Below are positions 26,105 through 33,959 of a stretch of 64,000 nt of DNA, in pieces (within the stretch, counting starts at the first letter, position 1; the number at the start of each line of letters is the position of its first letter). The DNA comes from Azorhizobium oxalatiphilum. GTDB lineage: Bacteria > Pseudomonadota > Alphaproteobacteria > Rhizobiales > Xanthobacteraceae. Location of the stretch: NCBI RefSeq assembly GCF_014635325.1, contig NZ_BMCT01000001.1, positions 897,743 to 961,742 of the forward strand, in the 5' to 3' direction. The notes beneath the pieces were generated by a model that saw only the letters and a program-made list of their open reading frames with translations, was not told the origin of the DNA and did no database searches. Both the position numbers and the translations under genes were made by a program.

Positions 26105-27291
26105 AACCTCTGGCTGGTCTCCGCATCGCCGATTTCACGGTCCACGCCGCAGGCCCGTTCTGCACGCACATGCTGTCCCAGCTCGGGGCGGAGTGCATCA
26201 AGATCGAGAGCAGCCTGCGGCCCGACATCTTTCGCAAGCCGCACCCGGTCTATGGACGCATGGGGCCGGCGAGCTTCGATCAGGTGGCCGCCAACAAACT
26301 GTCCGTGCGCATCAACCTGAAAGATCCGCGCGGCGTCGATCTGGCCAAGCGGCTGGTGGCGGTGAGCGACATGGCGGCCGAGAGCTTCCGGCCCGGCGTC
26401 ATGCAGCGGCTTGGGCTGGGCTATGACGTGCTCTCAGCCCTGAAGCCTGCGCTGGTGATGCTGTCGGTGTCCTCTTCCGGCCAGAGCGGGCCGGACTCCC
26501 ATTTCGCGGGCTATGCGCCGCTGTTCGGCGCGTGGGGTGCGCTCGGCTCTCTCACCGGCTATGCGGACGGGCCGCCGGTGGAGATGCGGCACGTCATGGA
26601 CCACTCGGTGGGCATGAATGCCGCCGTCGCCGCGCTGGCGGCGGTCTATCGCATGCGCGCCACCGGCAAGGGAAGCCATGTGGATGTCAGCGCCCGCGAG
26701 GTGGCTTCCGCGCTGGCCGGCGAAGCCATGCTGCTGGCTGCGGCCGGCGGCGAACCGGCGCGCATGGGCAATCGCGATCATGAAATGGCGCCCCACGGCG
26801 TCTATCCCACCGCGCAGGATGATCGTTGGCTTACCATCGCCGTGCGAGGACAGGAGCAATGGCTGGCGCTGCTGGCGGCCATGGGGCGGCGGGAGCTGGG
26901 CGAGGATCCTCGCTTCCGCGATGCGGCCGCCCGGCTGCGCAACGCCGCCGCGCTCGATGCGCAGATCGAGAGCTGGACCGGGACACAGATTGCCGAGGAG
27001 GCGGTGGTGCGCCTTCAGGCGGCCGGTATCGCAGCCTCCCTTTCCGCCACCACAGCTGACCTTGCGCGCGACGTGCATCTGCGGGATCGCGGCACCATCG
27101 TGGACGTGCACGACGCGGACGGAAAGACGCGGGCTGCCCTGTCCGTGCCGATCCGCTTCTCTCGCTCCGAGGCGGGGCTGGCGCGCGGAACACCCATGCT
27201 GGGCGAGGATGAGGATTACGTGTTCGGCGAGCTGCTCGGCATGAATGCCGCCGCACGATCCGAACTGATTGAGTCTCAGGTCATCTATTAG
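26101..27291 (+). CDS. Class III CoA-transferase (CaiB/BaiF family), third copy
   Basis: 396 residues beginning PLAGLRIADFTVHAAGPFCTHMLSQLGAECIKIE, typical of CaiB proteins. As in the first copy, the catalytic Asp position is Glu (E200, in DVSAREVA). It is translationally coupled to the second copy. A pair of one Asp-bearing and one Glu-bearing CaiB protein hints at a two-subunit enzyme in which one chain is structural; this is inference. Confidence 0.85.
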   Translation: MKPLAGLRIADFTVHAAGPFCTHMLSQLGAECIKIESSLRPDIFRKPHPVYGRMGPASFDQVAANKLSVRINLKDPRGVDLAKRLVAVSDMAAESFRPGVMQRLGLGYDVLSALKPALVMLSVSSSGQSGPDSHFAGYAPLFGAWGALGSLTGYADGPPVEMRHVMDHSVGMNAAVAALAAVYRMRATGKGSHVDVSAREVASALAGEAMLLAAAGGEPARMGNRDHEMAPHGVYPTAQDDRWLTIAVRGQEQWLALLAAMGRRELGEDPRFRDAAARLRNAAALDAQIESWTGTQIAEEAVVRLQAAGIAASLSATTADLARDVHLRDRGTIVDVHDADGKTRAALSVPIRFSRSEAGLARGTPMLGEDEDYVFGELLGMNAAARSELIESQVIY

Positions 27292-27325
27292 AGCCGGAGC
27301 CCATGTGCTGCGGCGGACAGGCGGG

Positions 27326-28204
27326 ATGGAGATGAACCAGATCAGCGAGACGTCCGGCGGGGAGAGCTGGCAGGACTGGGTGGGGCGACAGGAAACGGTC
27401 AGCGAACTGCTGGCCGCCGAGAAGGTGGCGGCGCTCGCCGCCACGCTGGATGTGGCCATGGCGCCGGTGCCCGGCGACGAACTGCCGCCGGGCTGGCACT
27501 GGCTGTTCTTCAATCCGTTCGTGCCGCGCAGCGGCCTCGGGCCGGACGGGCATCCGAAGCGCGGCGGCTTCCTTCCCCCGGTCCCCCTGCCGCGCCGCAT
27601 GTGGGCGGGCGGGCGCGTGCACTACAGCCGTCCGCTGACCATCGGCAAAATGGCGGCCCGGACCAGCACCATCTCAAAGGTGGAGACCAAATCGGGACGC
27701 GCCGGCACTTTGGTGTTCGTCACCGTGGTCCATCGCACCGTCTGCGATGACGTGGAGTGCATCGTCGAGGAGCAGGATATCGTCTATCGCGAGGCGGCGG
27801 CGCCGGGCGCGCCGGCGCCGACCCTGACACCGGCGCCCGAGGGCGGGCAGTGGCGCGCGGTTGTCACCCCCGATCCGGTTCTGCTGTTCCGCTACTCAGC
27901 ACTCACCGCCAACGGGCACCGCATCCACTACGATGCGGATTATGCCCGTGCGGAAGAGAATTATCCGGCGCTCGTCGTGCATGGGCCGCTGACGGCGACC
28001 CTGCTGCAGAATTTCGCCGCCGAGCTGCGCCCGGACGCGGACCTGTCCCGTTTCGAATTCCGCGGCGTCCATCCCCTGTTCGTCAGCGCGCCCTTCGTCC
28101 TTGAGGCGAAGCTGTCCGAAAACCCCGAAGACGCGCTGGAGGTCTGGGCGCGCGGCCCGCAGGGCGAACTCGCCATGCGCGCCACCGCTCATTTCACCCG
28201 CTGA
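27326..28204 (+). CDS. FAS1-like dehydratase (mesaconyl-C4-CoA hydratase/HTD2-like)
   Basis: 292 residues. The pattern PPGWHWLFFNPFVPRSGLGPDGHP (about residues 53-76), followed by RRMWAGGRVHYSRPL, is typical of the HTD2/mesaconyl-C4-CoA hydratase group. These double-hotdog enzymes add water to C4-CoA or branched unsaturated CoA esters. The C-terminal half carries HGPLTATLLQNFA. With three CoA-transferases next to it, a mesaconate-, itaconate- or citramalate-like pathway is plausible but not proven. The start is uncertain: TTG at 27269 and ATG at 27332 are in frame. Confidence 0.8.
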   Translation: MEMNQISETSGGESWQDWVGRQETVSELLAAEKVAALAATLDVAMAPVPGDELPPGWHWLFFNPFVPRSGLGPDGHPKRGGFLPPVPLPRRMWAGGRVHYSRPLTIGKMAARTSTISKVETKSGRAGTLVFVTVVHRTVCDDVECIVEEQDIVYREAAAPGAPAPTLTPAPEGGQWRAVVTPDPVLLFRYSALTANGHRIHYDADYARAEENYPALVVHGPLTATLLQNFAAELRPDADLSRFEFRGVHPLFVSAPFVLEAKLSENPEDALEVWARGPQGELAMRATAHFTR

Positions 28205-28277
28205 AGGCGGGGTGCGACAGGGACCGTAATCGACAGAAGCGTGATCAACACGCCTGTTCATCGGAAGGAGGAACGCC

Positions 28278-29111
28278 ATGAGGGTGTGTCACGCACCGGA
28301 AGCGGTGGCGGTGCTGGAGATCGCGAAGCCGGCGGTCGAGTTCAAGGGCGTGCGCAAGGTCTTCCAATCCCGCAGCGGGCCTTTGGAGGTGCTGCGGGAT
28401 TTTTCGCTGACGGTGGGCGAGGGAGAGTTCCTGGCCGTCGTCGGGCCGAGCGGGAGCGGCAAGTCCACGGTGCTCAACCTGCTCGCGGGCCTCGATGCCC
28501 CCGATGAAGGCGTGATCACCTGCAACAGTCGCTTCGTCGACGGCGTGAATACGGACGTCGGCTATCTCACACAGCACGACAGCCTTTTGCCCTGGCGGAC
28601 GGTGGAGGAAAATGTCGCCGTGCCGTTGGAGATCCGAGGCGTCCCCATCGCCGAGCGCAGGGAGCGCGTCGGGGCGATGATCGCGGGCGTTGGGCTGAAG
28701 GGCTTCGAGCGGCATTATCCCAGCCAGCTCTCCGGCGGCATGCGCAAGCGCGCCATGCTGGCGCGCACGCTCATTTACGACCCCGCCACGCTCCTCATGG
28801 ACGAGCCCTTCGGTCCGCTCGATGCCCAGCTCAAGCTGGTGCTGCAGGCGGAATTGATGCGGCTGTGGAGCGAGAGCCGCAAGACGGTGATCTTCGTGAC
28901 CCACGACATCGTCGAGGCCATCACCCTTGCCGATCGCGTGGTGGTGCTGTCGCCGCGCCCCTCGCGGGTGAAGCTGGGCGAGCGCATCGCCATAGGCCGC
29001 CCGCGCAGCGTCCATGACGTGCGCTTCGCCCCCGCTTTCGAGGACCATTACCGCCGCCTCTGGGGCGCCATCGAAGCCGACATCGGGAGGCCGCAGCATG
29101 ACCACCAATGA
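28278..29111 (+). CDS. ABC transporter ATP-binding protein, NitT/TauT family
   Basis: 277 residues with Walker A GPSGSGKST (about 56-64), Q-loop in TQHDSLLPWRTVEENV, signature LSGGMRKR, Walker B TLLMDEPFGPLD and switch HD in VTHDIVEA. GGAGGA precedes the ATG. It overlaps the permease gene by 14 bases. It forms the island's importer with 29098 and 29959. Confidence 0.92.
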   Translation: MRVCHAPEAVAVLEIAKPAVEFKGVRKVFQSRSGPLEVLRDFSLTVGEGEFLAVVGPSGSGKSTVLNLLAGLDAPDEGVITCNSRFVDGVNTDVGYLTQHDSLLPWRTVEENVAVPLEIRGVPIAERRERVGAMIAGVGLKGFERHYPSQLSGGMRKRAMLARTLIYDPATLLMDEPFGPLDAQLKLVLQAELMRLWSESRKTVIFVTHDIVEAITLADRVVVLSPRPSRVKLGERIAIGRPRSVHDVRFAPAFEDHYRRLWGAIEADIGRPQHDHQ

Positions 29112-29907
29112 CGTCGCCGCCCCCGCCGGCCGCACCGGTTTCAAGCCCCATGGCAGATCATGGCGGGTGAGCCGGATCTGGGTCTATCGCCTGCTGTTCG
29201 CGGTCGGTTTCCTGGCCTTCTGGCAATTCGCCTCGGGCCGGCTGGCCGATCCGTTCTGGATCAGCAGCCCCAGCGCCATCTTCGCCCGCCTGACTGAATG
29301 GGTGCGCGCCGGAACGCTCCAGCACAATCTCCTGATTACCTTCAAGGAGACCATCGCCGGCTTCCTCATGGGGGCGACGGCGGGCGTGCTCGCGGCGTGC
29401 GTGGCGGGCGCCAGCGACACCATCCGCCGCACCATCGATCCGTTCGTGACCGCCATCTATGGCCTGCCGAAGGTGGCGCTGGCACCGCTGTTCATCATGT
29501 GGTTCGGCATCGGCATGGCGCCGAAGATTGTGCTGGCAGCGGTCAGCGTCTTCTTCCTCGTCTTCTTCTCCACGCTGAGCGGTGTGCGCGAGGTGGACCG
29601 CAAGATGGTGGACGCCCTGCGCACCATGGGCGCGGACCGGCTCAGGATTCAGCGCTGCGTGATCCTGCCCGCCGCCATGCCGTGGATATTCACCGGCCTG
29701 AAGCTTGGCCTGCCGTACGGCTTCGTCGGCGCCGTGGCGGCCGAGATGATGGCCTCCAACGCAGGCATCGGCTTCCTCACGCAGAACGCCGCAGGCCAGC
29801 TCGATACGGCAGGCGTGTTCGCCGCCCTGTTCGCCCTCATGGTGGTGACGAGCCTGCTCAACGAGGGGCTGGGGCGGCTGGAAGCGTGGATCTTCCGCTG
29901 GCGCTGA
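29098..29907 (+). CDS. ABC transporter permease, NitT/TauT family
   Basis: 269 residues with about six membrane segments and the coupling loop DALRTMGADRLRIQRCVILPAA (about residues 180-201), shortened here to its key EAA-type region. The ATG at 29098 lies inside the end of the ATPase gene; an upstream in-frame start would need a longer overlap. The substrate is presumably the carboxylate or lactone degraded by the island. Confidence 0.9.
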   Translation: MTTNDVAAPAGRTGFKPHGRSWRVSRIWVYRLLFAVGFLAFWQFASGRLADPFWISSPSAIFARLTEWVRAGTLQHNLLITFKETIAGFLMGATAGVLAACVAGASDTIRRTIDPFVTAIYGLPKVALAPLFIMWFGIGMAPKIVLAAVSVFFLVFFSTLSGVREVDRKMVDALRTMGADRLRIQRCVILPAAMPWIFTGLKLGLPYGFVGAVAAEMMASNAGIGFLTQNAAGQLDTAGVFAALFALMVVTSLLNEGLGRLEAWIFRWR

Positions 29908-29958
29908 GCCGTCGGTTTTCGATGCCAAGGACAACAAGAGAAGACAGGGAGGATCATC

Positions 29959-30990
29959 ATGATATCTCGCAGGTCCGTGCTGCGTGGGATGGGGCAGGCC
30001 TCTGCCATCGCCACGCTTCCGTCCTTCAGCCTGACGGCGCTGGCGCAGGCGCCCAAGGCCGTGCCGCTCACCATCGGCATCGGCGGCTACACCTTCGCCT
30101 ATCTGCCGCTGCTGGCGGCGAAGGCAACCAACATCCTCCTTGAGGAAGGGCTTGATGTCTCACTGGTCAATACGGGCAGCGGCACCAACACGCTCGCCGC
30201 CATGCTGGGCGGCAGCATCGAGGTGAGCGGCCTGGTGATGAGCGACGTCATCCTCGCCGCCGCCAAGGGGCAGAAGATCCAGGCCTTCGCGCCGCTGATG
30301 TCGCAATATGCCAGCGATGCCATCATCAGCGTTTCGGCCGCGAAGAAGGTGGGCATCGAGCCGGGCATGCCGCTGAAGGAGCGCATGGCGCGCATGAAGG
30401 GGCTGGTGCTGGCGGTGTCGGGGCGCGGCAGCGGCATCGACAAGCTGTGGCGCTACATGCTGGCGCTCGGCGGCCTCGACCCGGATCGCGACGTGACGCT
30501 CACCGTGGTGAAGCTGGACCAGATGTACTCCGCCCTGAAGTCCGGCCAGATCGACGGCTTCAACACCACGGCCCCGGCGAACAATCGCGCCGTGGACGAG
30601 GGGCTGGCCGTCTGGGTGGCGCGCCCCTCGCAGGGGGAGGTGCCGGGCCTTGAGAATTTTCTCTACACCGCCTTGTGCGCCCGCCCGGGCTATACGGCGG
30701 ACAAGGCGGATGTGGCCGGCAAGCTCACGCGCGGGCTGGCGCGCGCATCGCAGATGCTGCAGGACAATCCGAAGGAGGTCGGGCGCCTGATGCAGAAGGA
30801 GTTCTTCGGCCAGACGGATCTGCAGCTGATCGAGAGCGCAGTGGTCGACCAGCGCAAGACCGCCGCCGTGCCGCCGACCCTGAGCCAGCAGCAGTTCGAC
30901 CAGAATCTGGAGTTCATGGTCCGGTTCGGCCACGACGTGAAGGGCGTGACCTACAGGGATGTCATCGACCCACGCCTGCTGAGCGCGTGA
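29959..30990 (+). CDS. ABC transporter substrate-binding protein, NMT1/THI5-like, Tat-exported
   Basis: 343 residues. A twin-arginine leader (SRRSVLRG, residues 3-10) and a hydrophobic stretch end near ALAQA (about 29). The mature protein shows the SsuA/NMT1-type fold (GGYTFAYLPLLAAKATNILLEEGLDV opening; ALKSGQIDGFNTTAPA). AGGGAGG precedes the start. It completes the importer of the island. It ends convergently with the metallo-hydrolase at 31046. Confidence 0.9.
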   Translation: MISRRSVLRGMGQASAIATLPSFSLTALAQAPKAVPLTIGIGGYTFAYLPLLAAKATNILLEEGLDVSLVNTGSGTNTLAAMLGGSIEVSGLVMSDVILAAAKGQKIQAFAPLMSQYASDAIISVSAAKKVGIEPGMPLKERMARMKGLVLAVSGRGSGIDKLWRYMLALGGLDPDRDVTLTVVKLDQMYSALKSGQIDGFNTTAPANNRAVDEGLAVWVARPSQGEVPGLENFLYTALCARPGYTADKADVAGKLTRGLARASQMLQDNPKEVGRLMQKEFFGQTDLQLIESAVVDQRKTAAVPPTLSQQQFDQNLEFMVRFGHDVKGVTYRDVIDPRLLSA

Positions 30991-31010
30991 ACCGGGCGCG
31001 TGAGCCGGAT

Positions 31011-31040
31011 GGCAGGCGCGCGCCGGGAGGCGCGCCCGCC
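31011..31040. terminator. Stem-loop between convergent genes
   Basis: GGCAGGCGCGC (31011-31021) pairs with GCGCGCCCGCC (31030-31040), an 11-bp stem with one mismatch and an 8-base loop. It lies between two convergent genes. No T-tract is present, so termination may be Rho-assisted. Confidence 0.45.
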
Positions 31041-31045
31041 AGGGC

Positions 31046-32056
31046 TTACGGCCGGCTGGTGAAGAGCCAATGCTCTCCGGCCAGAACGCGGTCCATCCGG
31101 CCGGTCACTTCCAGCCGCCGCAGATGCGCCAAGGCTTCGCTCAGGCCGAAGCCGATCTGCTCCGTGGGCAGCGGGCGGAACAGGATCTCCAGCGTATCCA
31201 TGACCGTGCGCGGCTCGCGGCAGAAGGCGAGCAGCTTTTCGAGGCGTTCCTCGTGATGCGCGGCCAGATCCCGAACGCGGCCCCGGAGCCCGTGGAAGGG
31301 CTCTCCGTGCGAGGGCAGGACGAGGGTTTCGTCCGGCAGCTTGGAGAAGGGCACCAGCGAGCGCAGGAAGGCGCCCAGCGGATCATCCAGCGGATCGGAC
31401 GGATGCGCGCCGATATGCGGTGAGATGCGCGGCAGGATGTGATCGGCGGCGATCAGGATCTGGCGCTCGGCATTGTACAGGCAGACCATTTCGGGCGCGT
31501 GCCCTTCGGCGATCATCACCTGCCACGGGCTGCCGAGAAGATCGAAGCGGTCGCCCTCGGATACGCGATGGTAGCAGCGGGGCAAAGGCGACACCCATTT
31601 GTGGAACAGGGGGCCTCGCCGCGTCAGAAGCTCCAGATAGTCGTCCGGGGCGGCGCAGCGGCGGGCATGCTCCACCAGTTGCTGGATGATCTCGACCGGC
31701 CGCTCGTTGAGCAGCAGGCGCGCCTGCAGCCATTCGATGCGGCTCATGTGGATGGGCGCGCCGGTCTGCTGCTGCAGCCAGCCGGCCAGTCCCACGTGGT
31801 CGGGATGAAAATGTGTGACCAGCAGGCGCTCGATCGGCCGTCCCTCCAGCATGGGATGGGACAGCAGCTCGGTGAAGATGGCGCGCGTCTGCTCGTCATC
31901 GACGCCGGAATCCACCAGGGTCCAGCCATTCCGGCCGGCCAGCAGCCAGGCATTGACCGTGGTGGGCGGGAAGGGCAGGGGCACCTTGACCCGCAGCAGG
32001 CCGGGCACCACTTCGCTCACGTCACACCGCGTGAGCCCTTCCACATCCAACGTCAC
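31046..32056 (-). CDS. Metallo-beta-lactamase fold hydrolase, glyoxalase II-like
   Basis: 336 residues. THFHPDHVGLAGWLQQ (about 79-94) carries the zinc motif HxHxDH. Further ligands are in EGHAPEMV, AADHILPRISPHIG and LPSHGEPFHG. A C-terminal extension with a winged-helix-like end (EALAHLRRLEVTGRMDRV) is common in this MBL subfamily, which is often annotated as beta-lactamase-like or LACTB2-like. It may cleave a thioester or lactone. AGGAGG at 32067-32062 sits 5 bases before the GTG at 32056, which was preferred over the GTG at 32062. Confidence 0.82.
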   Translation of the reverse strand: MTLDVEGLTRCDVSEVVPGLLRVKVPLPFPPTTVNAWLLAGRNGWTLVDSGVDDEQTRAIFTELLSHPMLEGRPIERLLVTHFHPDHVGLAGWLQQQTGAPIHMSRIEWLQARLLLNERPVEIIQQLVEHARRCAAPDDYLELLTRRGPLFHKWVSPLPRCYHRVSEGDRFDLLGSPWQVMIAEGHAPEMVCLYNAERQILIAADHILPRISPHIGAHPSDPLDDPLGAFLRSLVPFSKLPDETLVLPSHGEPFHGLRGRVRDLAAHHEERLEKLLAFCREPRTVMDTLEILFRPLPTEQIGFGLSEALAHLRRLEVTGRMDRVLAGEHWLFTSRP

Positions 32057-32225
32057 TCGCACCTCCTACAGAACGCCCCGCGCCATGCCATAGTCGGCGT
32101 TCGCAGACCAGAGATCAACGCCCGGACGTATCATGAATCCTCTGCCGCCGGGGCATGTGCCGTTTGCTGCCGGCACGCAAGACGGTACATCGCGCTGCCG
32201 ATGAGCGGATCTTCACCGCTCTCCT

Positions 32226-32807
32226 TCAGCCGGCGAAGTCCACGTCCGTGCTGGCCTTGATGGAGACGAAACGGGCCATGGAGCGCAGCGCATTGTCGTG
32301 CTCCTCGGCCGTGGCGCCGGCGCAGCAGTCCTCCAGCACGATGCAGGCATAGTCCCGGTCGTGAGCCTCGCGCGCGCCGGCATGGACGACGCCATTGGTG
32401 GAGACGCCCGAGAGGATGAGCCGCGTGATGCCGCGCGCCCGCAGGGCCGGTTCGAGCGCCGTGCCATAGAAGGGGCTCACCCGGTGTTTCACGAAGTCGA
32501 AGTCTTCCGGTTCCGGCGCCAGCGCCTCCAGCACTTCGGTGCCCCAGCTGCCGAGCTTGAACAGGCCGTTCTCGCGCGCCTTGGAGAAGACCGGCGAGGA
32601 AGCGGGGCAATCCTTGTAGTCGGGCGCGAAGCCCACGCGGACATAGCCGATGAGCGCGCCGGCGGCGCGGGCCTTGTCGATGGCGGCGCGGGTGCGGCCG
32701 ACCACATCGCGCGCCGCCATCTGCGGTACGTAGCTCTTGCCCCCGGCGCCATCGGGATGGACGAGGTCGTTCAGCATGTCCATGACGAGAAACAGGGTGG
32801 ACGTCAT
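32226..32807 (-). CDS. Isochorismatase-like cysteine-hydrolase fold protein lacking the catalytic Cys
   Basis: 193 residues. D10 (VMDMLND) and K107 (FVKHRV) of the usual triad are present. The Cys expected in G-V-x-T-N-x-C-V is V140 (GVSTNGVV), so the protein cannot use a cysteine nucleophile. True isochorismatases (EntB, PhzD) also lack Cys and hydrolyse a vinyl ether, so this may be a non-amidase hydrolase. The gene overlaps the start of... the end of the GntR gene by four bases (ATGA), so regulator and hydrolase are co-transcribed. Whether it is functional is unknown. Confidence 0.82.
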   Translation of the reverse strand: MTSTLFLVMDMLNDLVHPDGAGGKSYVPQMAARDVVGRTRAAIDKARAAGALIGYVRVGFAPDYKDCPASSPVFSKARENGLFKLGSWGTEVLEALAPEPEDFDFVKHRVSPFYGTALEPALRARGITRLILSGVSTNGVVHAGAREAHDRDYACIVLEDCCAGATAEEHDNALRSMARFVSIKASTDVDFAG

Positions 32808-33517
32808 GATGTCACCGTCTCCTGCGCTGATTCATTATCCTTGGCCGCCGGTTTGCGGGCGACTGGTTCCTCTCCCGCGCGCGCCGTCTCGAAGCTCTGG
32901 CGGAACTCGTGCCAGCCGGATTCGATGTGGCGGCGCATGGTCAGCATGGCGCTGCCGGCGTCTCCCTCGATGAAGTGGCGCAGCAGTTCGGCATGCTCGG
33001 CGGCGGCGCGCTCGGCGCGGCCTTCCACGCGGTTGATGACGTCGAACGGATAGCGCGCCCACAGCACCTGCACGAAATGCAGCGTCTGGGGCAGCTGGGC
33101 GAAATCATAGATGCGGCGGTGCAGCCGGTAGTTGATGCCGCGTGCCGCGCTGCTGTCGCCGGCCCTGGCCGCGGCCTCGAACTGGTCGGCGATCTCCTTC
33201 AGCTCGGCGATGTCGGCCGAGGTGAGATTGCGGGCCGCGCTTTCCACCAGCTGCGTTTCCAGCGTGATGCGGAGTTTCAGGATCTCGGTGGAGGCGCTGA
33301 TATCGAAGGGCACGACGGTGGCCCCGCGATAGGAGTTGCTCTCGATATAGCCTTCGGCCTCGAGCAGCTTGAGCGCCTCGCGCACGGGGGTGATGGAGGT
33401 GCGCAGCTCCTCGGCGATCTCCTGCTGCTTCAGCCGCGCGCCGCGCGGCAGACGGCCGGAGATGATGCCTTCGCGCAGGAAGTCCGCAACCTGCTCTTCC
33501 TTGGTCCTGTATTCCAT
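32804..33517 (-). CDS. GntR family transcriptional regulator, FadR/FCD subfamily
   Basis: 237 residues. The winged helix-turn-helix (about 8-70) contains LKQQEIAEELRTSITPVREA. The C-terminal FCD domain (about 78-215) is all-helical and binds small carboxylic acids in this subfamily, often with a metal. It lies inside the island with an operator-like palindrome in its own leader (33624-33638). It probably represses itself and the flanking genes until the pathway acid appears. The start at 33517 was preferred over far-upstream in-frame codons because it gives the standard GntR N terminus. Confidence 0.9.
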   Translation of the reverse strand: MEYRTKEEQVADFLREGIISGRLPRGARLKQQEIAEELRTSITPVREALKLLEAEGYIESNSYRGATVVPFDISASTEILKLRITLETQLVESAARNLTSADIAELKEIADQFEAAARAGDSSAARGINYRLHRRIYDFAQLPQTLHFVQVLWARYPFDVINRVEGRAERAAAEHAELLRHFIEGDAGSAMLTMRRHIESGWHEFRQSFETARAGEEPVARKPAAKDNESAQETVTS

Positions 33518-33623
33518 TGTCGTGCTTCGGGTGCAGGGTTTCGGTTCCGAAAGGCTTCCGGTCCGGAAGCTTCCGTCTCGCCAGCCATAGCATAAGGCGA
33601 TCCACGACAGAAGAAGAACATAT

Positions 33624-33638
33624 GATGCATGATGCATT
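33624..33638 (-). promoter_or_regulatory. GntR-type operator, site 4, in gntR leader
   Basis: GATGCATGATGCATT matches AATGCA-N3-TGCATT except the first base. It lies directly downstream of the TATAAT (33641-33636, minus strand), where binding would repress gntR itself. Confidence 0.6.
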
Positions 33639-33860
33639 ATAATGAAGGATGTAGCCTCGCCCGCGTCGCCTGCGTTGTGTTCCGCGCGTTGGTGCGCGGC
33701 CCTTGGGTGGTGAAGAAGTCCCCAGCTGTCAGTACGGCACGGGCCTATGCTCGGGAAGATATGCGTGCGCCGGGCGCTGCGAAGGTGCGGCGCCGAGATG
33801 CCGCGCAGGTGGCCGGTGATCGCCCTCGCACGAGCCCGTGGCGACAGGTTGGTCAAAAAT

Positions 33861-33910
33861 AATGCATCATGCACTTTAGGTTTGACCGGCTAAGTTCAGT
33901 CAACTATCGT
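33861..33910 (+). promoter_or_regulatory. GntR-type operator, site 5, with promoter of Liv operon
   Basis: AATGCATCATGCACT (33861-33875) is the fifth palindrome, with a weaker right arm. Six bases downstream, TTGACC (33882-33887) and TATCGT (33905-33910) are spaced 17 apart as a sigma-70 promoter. The operator upstream of the -35 could serve control from the far side or an alternative start. Confidence 0.55.
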
Positions 33911-33959
33911 TCATTCCAACGGGCGACAAAAGCCCGATCATGGTCCCAGGGAGGCCATC

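Larger units (their letters stand above)
33518..33959. other. Divergent regulatory region between gntR and Liv operon
   Basis: 442 bases without a credible gene. It holds two GntR-type operators (33624-33638 and 33861-33875), a minus-strand -10 candidate TATAAT (33641-33636) for gntR, and a plus-strand promoter candidate at 33882-33910 for the binding-protein gene. The middle part (33660-33840) shows nothing recognisable. Confidence 0.6.
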
